Positions 31,501 to 40,890 are shown, counted from the first letter of the stretch. The stretch is 64,000 nt of DNA from Vibrio splendidus (GCF_001557875.1 NZ_LNRF01000011.1:1-64000); one strand, 5' to 3'. The notes: a model not told the origin generated them from the letters alone. Numbers and translations: made by a program.

Positions 31501-33087
31501 CTAGATTTTATTGATATTTGGGTTTAACTGTTCACAAACGTGACGAGCAAAACCACTACCTGCTTCGCTGTAAATGTTAAATGCTGCATCAACGCCATTC
31601 TCTTTCAATGTTTCGAGCTGGTCTGGATATTCCGCGATTGCCGCAATTTGGCCTTTGAAATTACGTGACTTCAGTTGTTCTAAGGCGGTTTGATTACCTT
31701 GGTGGTGAGGCATCGCCAAGATTACCAGCTTTACGTTTGCTGTATCTAAGATTCGTTCCCAGAAGTCCGGGTCAGTTGCGTCCCCAGAGATCACGTTTCT
31801 TCCATGGCTTCTGTGGTTGTGTGCTGCTTCTTCACGAACTTCAACACCTAAGCTGACTTTACCGTAGCGTGAACGCAATTCATCGTAGGCCCCGGTGCCA
31901 ATACGTCCCATACCAAGAATAAGTACTTGAGCACGACCTGGATCAATTCGTTTATCGCGTTGATGAAGCTTCTCCGCCGCATGTTCTTTTAACCAACGAC
32001 CTGATTGTTGATAGAGTTTGTGACCTGCTTTATTGAGAGGTGCAGCGATTAAGAAGGATAGTGAAACTGCAATCGCCACAGCTACCAAAATGTCACCAGA
32101 CATCCAGCCCATCTTAAAGGCAATGCCGCCGACAATAAGGCCAAATTCACTGTAGTTAAACAGTGATAGAGAGGTGAGAAGGGAAGTTCGAACGCGGAAC
32201 TTGAATCGGTTGAGCACCAAGAAGTAAAGAACGCCTTTCACCGGCAGTAACAATAAGAACAAGACTGCAAGCATAAAGCCCTGAATAGTTGGCTGTTCTG
32301 ATAAGCCAATATTCAAGAAGAAGCAGACGAGGAAAAGCTCTTTGAGATTAAACAGAGACTTCGAGAGCTCCGAAGCCTTTGGGTGGCCTGCTAGCAACAT
32401 ACCTAGGATAAGTGCACCTAAGTCTGGTTTTACGCCTACAAACTGGAACAAACCAGCACCAACAACTAGTGCGAAGAAGATGCCGAATAGCACCAACATT
32501 TCACCGTGACCAACCCAATCTAGGACTTTGTAGAACAATGGACGAAAGAAGGGTAAAGCGAACAGTGCGATGGCATACCACTCTGGAATTTTTCCTGTTG
32601 ATGCCGTTAAGAAGATTACGGCAAAGATATCCTGCATTACCAGAATGCCAATCGCTAGGGTGCCATAGGTTGCATTCATTTCTCCTTTCTCTTGCAGAGA
32701 TTTAACCGCGAATACGGTACTAGAGAATGAAAGGGCAAAGCCGAGTAGAACGATCTGCTCGACTGACATAGCTGCCAGCGATGAAATCCCAAGGAACTTA
32801 AAACCAAACAGGGCGACGGCAAAAAACAGAGTTGATAAAAGGTTATGTATTGTCGCACCAGCCCAGATCTCTTTAGAGAGCAGGGTTTTGATGTCTAGCT
32901 TCAAGCCAATGGTGAATAGAAGGAGGGTGACACCAAGATCAGCCAAGGTAATGATGGTGTCATTGGTTTCAAAGCCTAGGGCAAAGAGCCCGAAACCTGC
33001 GACCAAAAAACCAACTAATGGGGGAAGGTGACACTTTAAAGCAATAAATCCTGCGATAAACGCAGTGGATATTAATATAAGTTCCAT
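31501..33087 (-). CDS. CPA2-family cation:proton antiporter with NAD-binding domain (YbaL-like)
   Basis: A 528-residue membrane antiporter of the Kef/CPA2 type. Residues 1-365 hold about 12 hydrophobic segments, including LADLGVTLLLFTIGLKLD and FSSTVFAVKSLQEKGEMN, a conserved CPA2 stretch. The C-terminal cytosolic RCK/TrkA-N domain starts near residue 395 with VLILGMGRIGTGAYDEL (nucleotide-binding Gly motif) and SGDATDPDFWER. It is probably involved in K+ or Na+ homeostasis or stress export; the ion is not evident. It resembles E. coli YbaL more than KefB/C because no glutathione-binding ancillary gene is adjacent. The downstream gene on the same strand is asnB. Confidence 0.85.
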   Translation of the reverse strand: MELILISTAFIAGFIALKCHLPPLVGFLVAGFGLFALGFETNDTIITLADLGVTLLLFTIGLKLDIKTLLSKEIWAGATIHNLLSTLFFAVALFGFKFLGISSLAAMSVEQIVLLGFALSFSSTVFAVKSLQEKGEMNATYGTLAIGILVMQDIFAVIFLTASTGKIPEWYAIALFALPFFRPLFYKVLDWVGHGEMLVLFGIFFALVVGAGLFQFVGVKPDLGALILGMLLAGHPKASELSKSLFNLKELFLVCFFLNIGLSEQPTIQGFMLAVLFLLLLPVKGVLYFLVLNRFKFRVRTSLLTSLSLFNYSEFGLIVGGIAFKMGWMSGDILVAVAIAVSLSFLIAAPLNKAGHKLYQQSGRWLKEHAAEKLHQRDKRIDPGRAQVLILGMGRIGTGAYDELRSRYGKVSLGVEVREEAAHNHRSHGRNVISGDATDPDFWERILDTANVKLVILAMPHHQGNQTALEQLKSRNFKGQIAAIAEYPDQLETLKENGVDAAFNIYSEAGSGFARHVCEQLNPNINKI

Positions 33088-33113
33088 AACTTGTTGTTGT
33101 AGTTCCCTAGCTT

Positions 33114-33148
33114 AAAAAAACGGGCCGTGTTCATACAAACACGGCCCG
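33114..33148 (-). terminator. Terminator after nagC
   Basis: On the minus strand the stem CGGGCCGTGT/ACACGGCCCG is followed by TTTTTTT. It lies 24 bases past the nagC stop. Confidence 0.92.
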
Positions 33149-33171
33149 CGGAAAATCAGAATTGTTTTTCT

Positions 33172-34386
33172 TTAGTCTTCGAGAAGCTTTTGAAGCAACA
33201 CACCGTTGAGCATAGCGCGCTTGATCATTGCAAAAGCTCCCATCGTAGGATGTTTATCGATCTGTGATGCTACAATAGGCAGGCCGCTATGGAAAGTCGT
33301 TAACGACTGATTCTCTACATTGCGCTTAATTGCAGGGAAAACAATCTCTTGTGCCTTGGTAATATCACCGGCAATGATAACTTTCTGAGGGTTAAATAAG
33401 TTAATCGTCATCGCGATAGCTTTACCTAACTGGTTTCCTACTCGAACTAAGCTTTGTTTGGCTAGTTCGTCACCATTGATCGCGTGATCACAAACATCTT
33501 GAATCGTAATACGTTCAAGTTCAGTTAAAGAAGACTCGTAGCCTTGCTTAATGAGCTTCTGCACTCGCTCAACGATAGCTGGGTTTGCGGCTACCGTTTC
33601 AAGACAGCCGAAGTTACCACATTGGCACTGCTCGCCTAGCGGATCAATTTGGATGTGACCAATTTCACCGACGTTACGGTTATGGCCTAAGAAAACCTGA
33701 CCATTAACGATAATACCTGCACCTGTACCACGGTGAACACTGACCAAAATAGAATCTTGACTGTCTTTACTTGCTCCGAAGTAGTGCTCAGCAAGCGCCA
33801 TTCCTCGAACATCATTCCCAACAAAACAAGCGACATGGAATGTGTCGCGAATAATGTCGCTTAATGCGAGGTTATCGATGTCTGTGTTTGGCATGTACTC
33901 AACGACACCTGTCGTCGGGTTAACCAAGCCTGGAAGAGTGACACCAATGGCAATCAATTGGTCGATCTTTGGTTGATGTTCAGCAATGAAAGCCTTCAAG
34001 TTATTGACCAAGCCTTGAGTAAGGTCTGATTGGTCGGAATAATTCAGGTCTTGCTGTTGGAAAGCCAGCTCACGACCACCAAGGTCATGCAGGCTTATTT
34101 GAATATAGTCTCGGCCTAAGCGCACAGCGACAGAATGAAAAGGCTCTACTTCTGTGGTCAGGGAGATAGCGCGTCTACCGCCAGTAGACGCTTGCTGCGC
34201 GACCTCTTTAATTAGGCCGCGCTCTAAAAGTTGGCGGGTAATTTTTGTAACACTTGCCGGTGCGAGTTGGCTTACATCAGCCACTTGTATACGACTGATA
34301 GGCCCTTGTTGGTCTATTAGTCGGTATACCGCCGCACTGTTTAGTTGTTTAACTAAGTCTACGTTACCTATTTGTCCGCCATTCAT
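33172..34386 (-). CDS. nagC: ROK-family repressor NagC
   Basis: Transcription regulator of N-acetylglucosamine use, released by GlcNAc-6-phosphate. At 404 residues it is the E. coli size. The N-terminal winged helix covers residues 10-75 (ISRIQVADVSQLAPASVTKI). The ROK domain has GVTLPGLVNPTTGVVEY and GTGAGIIVNGQVF, and the zinc cluster is CQCGNFGCLE. It starts 2 bases after the nagA stop, so they form an operon, nagA-nagC. A NagC-like operator lies upstream of nagE, suggesting autoregulated control of the divergent pair. Confidence 0.96.
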   Translation of the reverse strand: MNGGQIGNVDLVKQLNSAAVYRLIDQQGPISRIQVADVSQLAPASVTKITRQLLERGLIKEVAQQASTGGRRAISLTTEVEPFHSVAVRLGRDYIQISLHDLGGRELAFQQQDLNYSDQSDLTQGLVNNLKAFIAEHQPKIDQLIAIGVTLPGLVNPTTGVVEYMPNTDIDNLALSDIIRDTFHVACFVGNDVRGMALAEHYFGASKDSQDSILVSVHRGTGAGIIVNGQVFLGHNRNVGEIGHIQIDPLGEQCQCGNFGCLETVAANPAIVERVQKLIKQGYESSLTELERITIQDVCDHAINGDELAKQSLVRVGNQLGKAIAMTINLFNPQKVIIAGDITKAQEIVFPAIKRNVENQSLTTFHSGLPIVASQIDKHPTMGAFAMIKRAMLNGVLLQKLLED

Positions 34387-34388
34387 AC

Positions 34389-35525
34389 TTAATTGTGCTC
34401 GTATTGTCCGTTAACAACAGTCGCTTTAACGTTAAAATCTCGGTCAAATACAGCTAGGTTTGCAACCATGCCTTTTTTGATTCGACCTAGCTTGGTTTCT
34501 ACACCGATAGCCGTAGCTGGGTATAGCGTAGCCATGCGAAGAGCTTCGTCTAAAGCGATACCAGCGTGCTCAACTGTATTCTGAACTGCTTCAATCATAG
34601 TCAGAGCCGAGCCGCCCAGTGTGCCGTTTTCATCAACACACTTACCATCTCGGTAATATACTTTCTTACCGACAAAAATAAAGTATTCCATGTCAGCACC
34701 TGCAGGAGCTGTGGCATCCGTCACTAATACCAACTTTTCTCCCTTGATTTTATGCGCAATTCTGATGTTTGCGTAATCAACGTGGAAACCGTCGGCAATG
34801 ATGCCTGCGTAAACTTCTGGTGTGTCGTAAATCGCGCCAACAACACCAGGTTCGCGACCGACCATCGGAGTCATTGCATTGAATAGATGCGTTGCAAACG
34901 TGATTCCCGATTCAAAACCTTGACGCGCTTCTGCGTAAGTTGCGTTGGTGTGACCGATAGAGACCACAACACCAGCTTTGTGTAGGCGTTCGATGTGTTC
35001 TGGGTCGTTAAGCTCCGGAGCCAATGTTACTTTTGCAACAAGGTCACTGTTGTCACAGATAAGCTCAATCATTTCGTTGTCAGACTTACGAATGTGATCG
35101 ACGCTGTGAATGCCTTTTTTCGCAACGTTTAGGTACGGGCCTTCAAGGTGCAAACCTAGAGATTGGTTTTGGTATTGGTTGTGGTATTCACGAGCTGCAG
35201 TAATAACCGCACGCATATCTTCGTCTGAAGAGGTGATTAGCGTCGGCAAGAAGCTAGTACAGCCAGATTTAAGGTTTGCTTCGTGCATGATCTGCATTGT
35301 TTCTGCGGTGATCTCATCATTAAGCATTACACCGCCACAACCATTCAGTTGTAGATCAATGAAACCCGGGCTTAGGTTTGCTCCGTCTAGGTCGCGAACC
35401 TCGATTCCTTCTGGCAATTCAGAGATAGGACAGACTTTTTTGATCAGTTCGTTTTCAATTACAACAGCATGATCGGTTAGAACATCACTACCAGTGTAAA
35501 TTTTACAGTTACTTAGCGCGTACAT
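34389..35525 (-). CDS. nagA: N-acetylglucosamine-6-phosphate deacetylase
   Basis: Hydrolyses GlcNAc-6-P to glucosamine-6-P and acetate, the first cytosolic step after PTS uptake. At 378 residues it is amidohydrolase-length. Metal-site segments are GLHLEGPYLN (glutamate), SIGHTNA (histidine) and THLFNAM (histidine); the catalytic aspartate is in LVTDATAPAG. Upstream is AAGGA. It is divergent from nagE. nagB (glucosamine-6-P deaminase) is not in the window, unlike E. coli where nagB lies in the same operon. Confidence 0.97.
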   Translation of the reverse strand: MYALSNCKIYTGSDVLTDHAVVIENELIKKVCPISELPEGIEVRDLDGANLSPGFIDLQLNGCGGVMLNDEITAETMQIMHEANLKSGCTSFLPTLITSSDEDMRAVITAAREYHNQYQNQSLGLHLEGPYLNVAKKGIHSVDHIRKSDNEMIELICDNSDLVAKVTLAPELNDPEHIERLHKAGVVVSIGHTNATYAEARQGFESGITFATHLFNAMTPMVGREPGVVGAIYDTPEVYAGIIADGFHVDYANIRIAHKIKGEKLVLVTDATAPAGADMEYFIFVGKKVYYRDGKCVDENGTLGGSALTMIEAVQNTVEHAGIALDEALRMATLYPATAIGVETKLGRIKKGMVANLAVFDRDFNVKATVVNGQYEHN

Positions 35526-35864
35526 AGTCAGCTAATCCTTATTTCTTGAGATCTTTTAAATTCGTTCGTTACCTAAATGTGGACTTAGTTTGCGAGCATC
35601 ATTTACGTAACGATTTATCTTTTATGGGCAAACGGCTCCAAAGTGGGAGTCTATTTAAGTTGTTGAAAAACAAATGAACAATCGATCTTTATTATACATT
35701 TAGGTTCATTGTTAATGGTTATTCATACGGCAATACAAGCCCTGAGATACCATCTTTTTGCCTAATGAGTAGATTTGGATTTTATCTATAAATGTTCATT
35801 TTTTTGAATGATAAAATAAGTTTTATGATCTCGCTAGCAAAAACCTCTGGATTTGGTGAAAACT

Positions 35865-35880
35865 GGTGATTACGATCACA
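35865..35880. promoter_or_regulatory. CRP-like binding site in the nagA-nagE gap
   Basis: GGTGA-N6-TCACA, nine of ten positions of TGTGA-N6-TCACA, with AT-rich flanks. It lies 120-135 bases upstream of nagE, fitting catabolite control of a PTS sugar operon. Confidence 0.5.
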
Positions 35881-35893
35881 AATGGTAAGGTTT

Positions 35894-35915
35894 TAATTTG
35901 CGGAGCAAAATTAAT
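35894..35915. promoter_or_regulatory. NagC-operator-like palindrome upstream of nagE
   Basis: TTAATTTGC-GGA-GCAAAATTAA, a near palindrome in the divergent nagA-nagE region, resembling known NagC boxes with A/T-rich arms around TTTGC/GCAAA. It is 85-107 bases before the nagE start, beside the CRP-like site. Confidence 0.55.
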
Positions 35916-36000
35916 TGAATACACTGAATAGGACTAAATTGAGCGACTAAAATAAGTTTCTCAAACGAATTCTAAAAAATCCTATAGGGGGAAACAACTG

Positions 36001-37560
36001 GTGAATATTCTAGGATATGCACAGAAGCTTGGTAAGGCGTTAATGCTACCAATCGCAACGCTTCCGATTGCGGCGCTTCTTTTACGTTTAGGTCAAGGCG
36101 ATCTACTTGATATTCCATTCATGGCGCAAGCTGGTGGTGCTATCTTCGGTAACCTACCATTGCTATTTGGTCTAGGTATCGCGATTGGTCTTTCTAAAGA
36201 CGGTAACGGCGCAGCAGGTCTTGCTGGTGCAGTTGCTTACTTCGTACTAACAGCGACAGCAACGACTATTAACGCAGACGTTAACATGTCATTCTTCGGC
36301 GGTATCTTCGCAGGTATCATCGCAGGTCACTCTTACAACGCTTTCCACGCGACACGCCTTCCAGAGTGGCTGGCTTTCTTCGCGGGTAAACGTTTAGTAC
36401 CTATCATGGCTGGTCTATTTGCACTTGTTGCAGGTGCTGTGTCTGGTGTGGTTTGGCCTGGTGTTCAATCTGGTCTAGACGCACTTGCTCACGCAGTATC
36501 AACGTCTGGCGCTATCGGCCAATTCGTTTACGGTACTCTTAACCGTGCACTTATCCCTGTAGGTCTACACCATGTATTGAACTCATACTTCTGGTTCGGT
36601 ATGGGTACATGTCAAGAAATCATCGTTGCTGGTCAAGGCGCATTCGCTAACATCACTCAACTTTGTGTTGACCCAGCACTGGCTAAAACTCTAGTTGTTG
36701 GCCAAGAGCACACATTCACATTCGCTAACTCTGTAACTCCAGAAATCACTACTGTAGTTAAAGAAGTGACTGAAACTGTTAAATCTGGTGACCTACACCG
36801 TTTCTTCGGCGGCGATAAAGGCGCTGGCGTATTCATGAACGGTTTCTTCCCAGTAATGATGTTCGGTCTACCAGGTGCTGCACTTGCAATGTACCTAGCT
36901 GCTCCTGCTGAAAAACGTAGCCAAGTTGGTGGCGCACTGTTCTCAGTTGCATTCTGTTCATTCCTAACAGGTATCACAGAGCCGCTAGAATTCATGTTCG
37001 TATTCCTAGCTCCTGCTCTATACGCAATGCACGCTGTATTTACAGGTCTGTCTCTAGTAGTTGCTAACATGTTTGGTACTCTGCACGGTTTCGGTTTCTC
37101 TGCTGGTCTTATCGACTTCGTATTGAACTGGGGTCTAGCAACTAAACCATTCGTACTACTACTAATCGGTCTTGGCTTCGGTGCTCTATACTTCTTCACT
37201 TTCTCTTTCGCAATCCGCGCTTTCAACTTGAAATCGCCAGGTCGTGAAGATGATGACGAAGCTGTTGCAGCTCCTGCTGGCGACGCACCAAAAGGCGACC
37301 TTGCACGTCAATACCTGAAAGCTCTAGGTGGTCACGACAACCTAACTTCAATCGACGCTTGTATCACTCGTCTACGTCTAACTCTTAAAGACCGCTCTGT
37401 TGCTGATGAAGTTGTTCTTAAGAAACTAGGTGCTAAAGGTGTGGTAAAACTAGGTGAAAACAACCTACAGGTTATCCTAGGCCCACTAGCTGAAATCGTA
37501 GCTGGCGAAATGAAAGCTATCGGTGCAGGTGAAGACCTATCTGATGTAAAACTTCCATAG
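36001..37560 (+). CDS. nagE: N-acetylglucosamine PTS permease, EIICB type
   Basis: Imports and phosphorylates GlcNAc. GTG start with AGGGGG upstream; 519 residues. Residues 1-410 are the IIC membrane domain (NILGYAQKLGKALMLPIATL; GLSKDGNGAAGLAG; GVFMNGFFPVMMFGLPGAAL; SFLTGITEPLEFMF). After an Ala/Pro linker the IIB domain (about 430-510) has phosphocysteine C454 in DACITRLRL. E. coli NagE continues into a IIA domain; this protein ends after IIB, so it must use a separate EIIA, most likely the crr product in this window. Own terminator downstream. Confidence 0.95.
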   Translation: MNILGYAQKLGKALMLPIATLPIAALLLRLGQGDLLDIPFMAQAGGAIFGNLPLLFGLGIAIGLSKDGNGAAGLAGAVAYFVLTATATTINADVNMSFFGGIFAGIIAGHSYNAFHATRLPEWLAFFAGKRLVPIMAGLFALVAGAVSGVVWPGVQSGLDALAHAVSTSGAIGQFVYGTLNRALIPVGLHHVLNSYFWFGMGTCQEIIVAGQGAFANITQLCVDPALAKTLVVGQEHTFTFANSVTPEITTVVKEVTETVKSGDLHRFFGGDKGAGVFMNGFFPVMMFGLPGAALAMYLAAPAEKRSQVGGALFSVAFCSFLTGITEPLEFMFVFLAPALYAMHAVFTGLSLVVANMFGTLHGFGFSAGLIDFVLNWGLATKPFVLLLIGLGFGALYFFTFSFAIRAFNLKSPGREDDDEAVAAPAGDAPKGDLARQYLKALGGHDNLTSIDACITRLRLTLKDRSVADEVVLKKLGAKGVVKLGENNLQVILGPLAEIVAGEMKAIGAGEDLSDVKLP

Positions 37561-37615
37561 TCAGGGAAGTACTTAACTGAGCTGTAATTAATACTCTCAA
37601 GTAAGTGTCAAATTG

Positions 37616-37642
37616 AAAGCCTCCCACATGGGAGGCTTTTTT
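37616..37642 (+). terminator. Terminator after nagE
   Basis: The stem AAAGCCTCCC/GGGAGGCTTT is followed by TTT. It lies about 56 bases past the nagE stop. Confidence 0.92.
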
Positions 37643-37662
37643 GTGCCTACGATCTAAGAGTA

Positions 37663-37696
37663 ACGAACGCGGTTCGTTCTATTCTTCATCGAATAG
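37663..37696 (+). other. Two adjacent small hairpins upstream of glnS
   Basis: ACGAAC-GCG-GTTCGT, directly followed by CTATTC-TTCATC-GAATAG, both with perfect 6-bp arms. They lie between the nagE terminator and glnS. Function unknown; they may be chance. Confidence 0.3.
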
Positions 37697-37862
37697 CAGA
37701 AATAATCGCAATTAAGGGACGGTTCTTATTGTGCAAAGGCAAAGAATTGTGGATGATTAGCAACAATGATCTTTCTATCTTTGACCGGTGCTCTAACCGA
37801 CCGTTTCTTTGAGATGAAAGGTAACTTTCTCTGACAATACTAAATACATAGAGGTGCTATAG

Positions 37863-39530
37863 ATGAGTGAAGCTGAGGCTCGTCCATCGAATTTCATTCG
37901 CCAAATTATTGATAAAGATTTAGCGGATGGTACACACAGTAGCGTGCATACTCGTTTCCCGCCGGAGCCAAATGGCTACCTGCATATTGGTCACGCTAAA
38001 TCTATTTGCTTGAACTTTGGTATTGCTCAGGACTACCAGGGACAATGTAATCTTCGTTTCGATGATACAAACCCTGAAAAAGAAGACGTTGAGTACGTTG
38101 AGTCAATTAAGAATGATGTAAGCTGGTTAGGCTTCGAATGGTCTGGTGATATTTGTTACTCATCAAACTACTTCGATACGCTTTACGCTTATGCTGTGGA
38201 ATTAATTAATAAAGGCTTAGCGTATGTTGACGAGCTAAGTCCTGATCAAATCCGTGAGTACCGTGGCACGCTAAAAGAGCCAGGTAAAGCGAGCCCATAC
38301 CGTGATCGTAGCCCTGAAGAAAACCTAGCGTTATTTGAAAAAATGCGTGACGGTGGCTTTGAAGAAGGTAAAGCGTGTCTGCGTGCTAAGATCGACATGA
38401 GTTCTTCATTCATGGTTATGCGCGATCCTGTTATCTATCGTGTTCGTTTTGCTCACCATCATCAAACTGCTGACAAGTGGTGCATTTACCCAATGTACGA
38501 CTTTACTCACTGTATCTCTGATGCGCTGGAAGGTATTACGCACTCTATCTGTACGCTTGAATTCCAAGATAACCGTCGTTTGTACGATTGGGTTCTAGAT
38601 AACATCACGATTGATTGCCAACCTCGTCAGTACGAGTTTAGCCGCCTGAATCTTGAATACACAGTGATGTCTAAGCGTAAGCTGAACCAACTTGTGGTTG
38701 AAAACCTAGTTCAAGGTTGGGATGACCCACGTATGCCTACTATTTCTGGCCTGCGTCGTCGTGGTTTTACTTCAAGCTCGATTCGTGAATTCTGTAAGCG
38801 TATTGGCGTGACTAAGCAAGAGAACATGATTGAATTCGGTTCACTTGAATCTTGCATCCGTGATGACCTGAACGAAAATGCACCTCGTGCAATGGCTGTT
38901 CTGGATCCAATTAAGATCGTTATTGAAAACTACGAAGCCGATGCAGTAGAAACGCTAACTGTTGCAAACCACCCAAACAAGCCAGAAATGGGCACTCGTG
39001 AAGTACCATTTACACGTGAAGTTTGGATTGAGCGTGATGACTTCCGTGAAGAAGCAAACAAGAAGTACAAGCGTTTGGTTCTAGGTAAAGAAGTTCGTCT
39101 ACGTGGCGCTTACGTGATCAAAGCTGAACGTATCGAAAAAGATGCAGAAGGCAACATTACCACTATCTTCTGTTCTTACGATAACGAAACACTGGGTAAG
39201 AACCCTGCAGATGGCCGTAAAGTGAAAGGCGTTATCCACTGGGTATCTGCTGATAAAGCGCTACCTGCTGAGATTCGTTTGTACGATCGTCTATTCACAG
39301 TGGCAAACCCAGCCGCTGCTGATGACTTCGCTGCAACGCTAAACCCTGAATCACTTGTTACGCTAAATGGTTTTGTTGAACCTAGCCTAGCAGAAGGTGT
39401 TGCAGAGCAAGCGTACCAGTTTGAACGTACAGGTTACTTCTGTGTGGATTCGAAAGATTCTAAAGCAGATGCACTAGTCTTCAACCGTACGGTTGGCCTA
39501 CGTGATACTTGGGGTAAAACTGAAGCTTAA
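37863..39530 (+). CDS. glnS: Glutaminyl-tRNA synthetase
   Basis: Charges tRNA-Gln. At 555 residues it matches E. coli (554). Class I signatures: PPEPNGYLHIGHAKS (HIGH motif, residues 35-49) and VMSKRKL (KMSKS equivalent, about 268-274). The C-terminal beta-barrel anticodon-binding region is complete (EVRLRGAYVIKAERIEKD; NRTVGLRDTW). nagE-glnS adjacency is the same as in E. coli. Terminator downstream; convergent with fur. Confidence 0.98.
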   Translation: MSEAEARPSNFIRQIIDKDLADGTHSSVHTRFPPEPNGYLHIGHAKSICLNFGIAQDYQGQCNLRFDDTNPEKEDVEYVESIKNDVSWLGFEWSGDICYSSNYFDTLYAYAVELINKGLAYVDELSPDQIREYRGTLKEPGKASPYRDRSPEENLALFEKMRDGGFEEGKACLRAKIDMSSSFMVMRDPVIYRVRFAHHHQTADKWCIYPMYDFTHCISDALEGITHSICTLEFQDNRRLYDWVLDNITIDCQPRQYEFSRLNLEYTVMSKRKLNQLVVENLVQGWDDPRMPTISGLRRRGFTSSSIREFCKRIGVTKQENMIEFGSLESCIRDDLNENAPRAMAVLDPIKIVIENYEADAVETLTVANHPNKPEMGTREVPFTREVWIERDDFREEANKKYKRLVLGKEVRLRGAYVIKAERIEKDAEGNITTIFCSYDNETLGKNPADGRKVKGVIHWVSADKALPAEIRLYDRLFTVANPAAADDFAATLNPESLVTLNGFVEPSLAEGVAEQAYQFERTGYFCVDSKDSKADALVFNRTVGLRDTWGKTEA

Positions 39531-39566
39531 TGCTTGAGTACTTAGTTTGTTAAAAGCGACCCAATA

Positions 39567-39593
39567 AAAAACCGGCTTAGAGCCGGTTTTTTT
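39567..39593 (+). terminator. Terminator after glnS
   Basis: The stem AAAACCGGCT/AGCCGGTTTT has a three-base loop and a T-run. It lies 37 bases past the glnS stop. Confidence 0.92.
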
Positions 39594-39648
39594 GTGTCTG
39601 AATAATGCGTGGATCTAAAGAACAATCTAGCTGACTTTCAGCCCTATA

Positions 39649-39676
39649 TAAAAAACGCCGGCCTAAGCCAGCGTTC
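39649..39676 (-). terminator. Terminator after fur
   Basis: On the minus strand the stem AACGC(t)GGC/GCC(g)GCGTT is followed by TTTTTATA. It is 5 bases past the fur stop. Confidence 0.82.
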
Positions 39677-39680
39677 TGTA

Positions 39681-40130
39681 TTACTTTTTCGCTTTATGTG
39701 CGTCTGGATTGCCTTTGCAATCTCCGCTAATGCTTTTACCGTATAAGTATAAACTGTGGTTTGTCAGTTGCACGTTGTAACGCTGAGCAATCTCTTTTTG
39801 TCTTTCTTCGATGATGTCATCAGAGAATTCGATCACTTCACCACAGTCTAAACACACAAGGTGGTCGTGGTGGTGCTGTGTAGAAAGTTCAAATACAGAC
39901 TTGCCGCCTTCGAAGTGGTGGCGAGTTACAATACCAGCGTCGTCGAATTGGTTAAGTACTCGATAAACGGTTGCAAGACCGATTTCTTCACCTAGGTCAA
40001 TCAGCTTCTTATATAAATCTTCAGCACTAATATGTTGGCAGTCTGGCTGTTGTAATACTTCTAAAATTTTGAGCCGTGGAAGGGTCACTTTAAGACCTGC
40101 ATCTTTTAGCGCTTGATTATTGTCTGACAT
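39681..40130 (-). CDS. fur: Ferric uptake regulator Fur
   Basis: Fe(II)-dependent repressor of iron acquisition genes. I start it at 40130 (MSDNNQALKDAGLKVTLPRL), with AGGAAAG upstream; the open frame extends 18 residues further without support. 149 residues. Residues 1-82 form the winged helix (EEIGLATVYRVLNQFDDAG). The metal-binding region has HHHDHLVCLDCGEVIEF, with the histidine cluster and the Cys pair. The tail HAKK differs from E. coli. fur-fldA adjacency is conserved with E. coli, with one extra gene between them here. Confidence 0.97.
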   Translation of the reverse strand: MSDNNQALKDAGLKVTLPRLKILEVLQQPDCQHISAEDLYKKLIDLGEEIGLATVYRVLNQFDDAGIVTRHHFEGGKSVFELSTQHHHDHLVCLDCGEVIEFSDDIIEERQKEIAQRYNVQLTNHSLYLYGKSISGDCKGNPDAHKAKK

Positions 40131-40337
40131 ATACTTTCCTGTTGATGATCTGCAGCAATTAACAGAATTCAATATTAATACCATTATAGTTTAGTCAGAC
40201 ATAACAATAAACCACGAACTTCAAAGGGTTACTTACTGACATCACAATCTGTTTTGTAAATTGGAAGTATCTCACTTATAGTGGAGGTACGACCAGTCAA
40301 GGTGACGGTGTTTCTGATATGAACATGGAATGTTGTT

Positions 40338-40844
40338 ATGAATAAGCAACTCGCAAAAATATATAAACCCAACATTGTAAAATTTGCTCTCAATATCTGG
40401 CCTCCTTTTTGGGGCTCGGGAATTCGAATAGCCCACATTAGCGCTGACTTTAGGGTTGTTAAGACGGTACTTAAGCTACGTTGGTGGAATAAGAACGCCA
40501 ATCGTACTCAATATGGCGGTAGTATCTTCTCTCTTACTGATCCCGTTTACTCTTTGATGTTAATGGGAATTTTAGGGGAGCGGTATTATGTTTGGGATAA
40601 AGAGGCGAGTATTAACTTTATCAAGCCGGGCCAATCCGACTTGTATGCAGATTTTGAGATAAGCCAGGGGCAACTTGATGATATTTATCGTCAGACGCAG
40701 CTTGGTGAAAAGTGTTTCCCTGAGTTTATTATCCACGTGAAAGATAAGCAGGGGAATGTGGTTTCAGAAATTCAGCGTACCCTCTATGTAAGAAAGAAGC
40801 CGCAATTTAGAGATGATGACGAAGCATTAGAAGCTGAGTGTTAA
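40338..40844 (+). CDS. DUF4442 (hotdog-fold, thioesterase-like) protein
   Basis: A 168-residue cytosolic protein. The pattern FALNIWPPFWGSGIRIAHIS, KLRWWNKNANRTQYGGSIFSL and SINFIKPGQSDLYADFEIS is that of the DUF4442 group of the hotdog superfamily, related to acyl-CoA thioesterases. NRTQYGG replaces the usual N-x-x-G-T-x-H-G-G segment, so catalysis is not assured. It is divergent from fur and convergent with fldA. Function in the cell is unknown to me. Confidence 0.75.
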   Translation: MNKQLAKIYKPNIVKFALNIWPPFWGSGIRIAHISADFRVVKTVLKLRWWNKNANRTQYGGSIFSLTDPVYSLMLMGILGERYYVWDKEASINFIKPGQSDLYADFEISQGQLDDIYRQTQLGEKCFPEFIIHVKDKQGNVVSEIQRTLYVRKKPQFRDDDEALEAEC

Positions 40845-40863
40845 TGAATAGATTTTAAATAGC

Positions 40864-40890
40864 AAAAAACCTCCGATAAGGAGGTTTTTT
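40864..40890. terminator. Bidirectional terminator between the DUF4442 gene and fldA
   Basis: The perfect stem AAAAAACCTCC/GGAGGTTTTTT with a five-base loop works in both directions between convergent genes. Confidence 0.9.

Noticed and set aside
36657..37226. 189-residue minus-strand frame opposite nagE
   Set aside because: Antisense to a conserved membrane domain; composition typical of a shadow frame.
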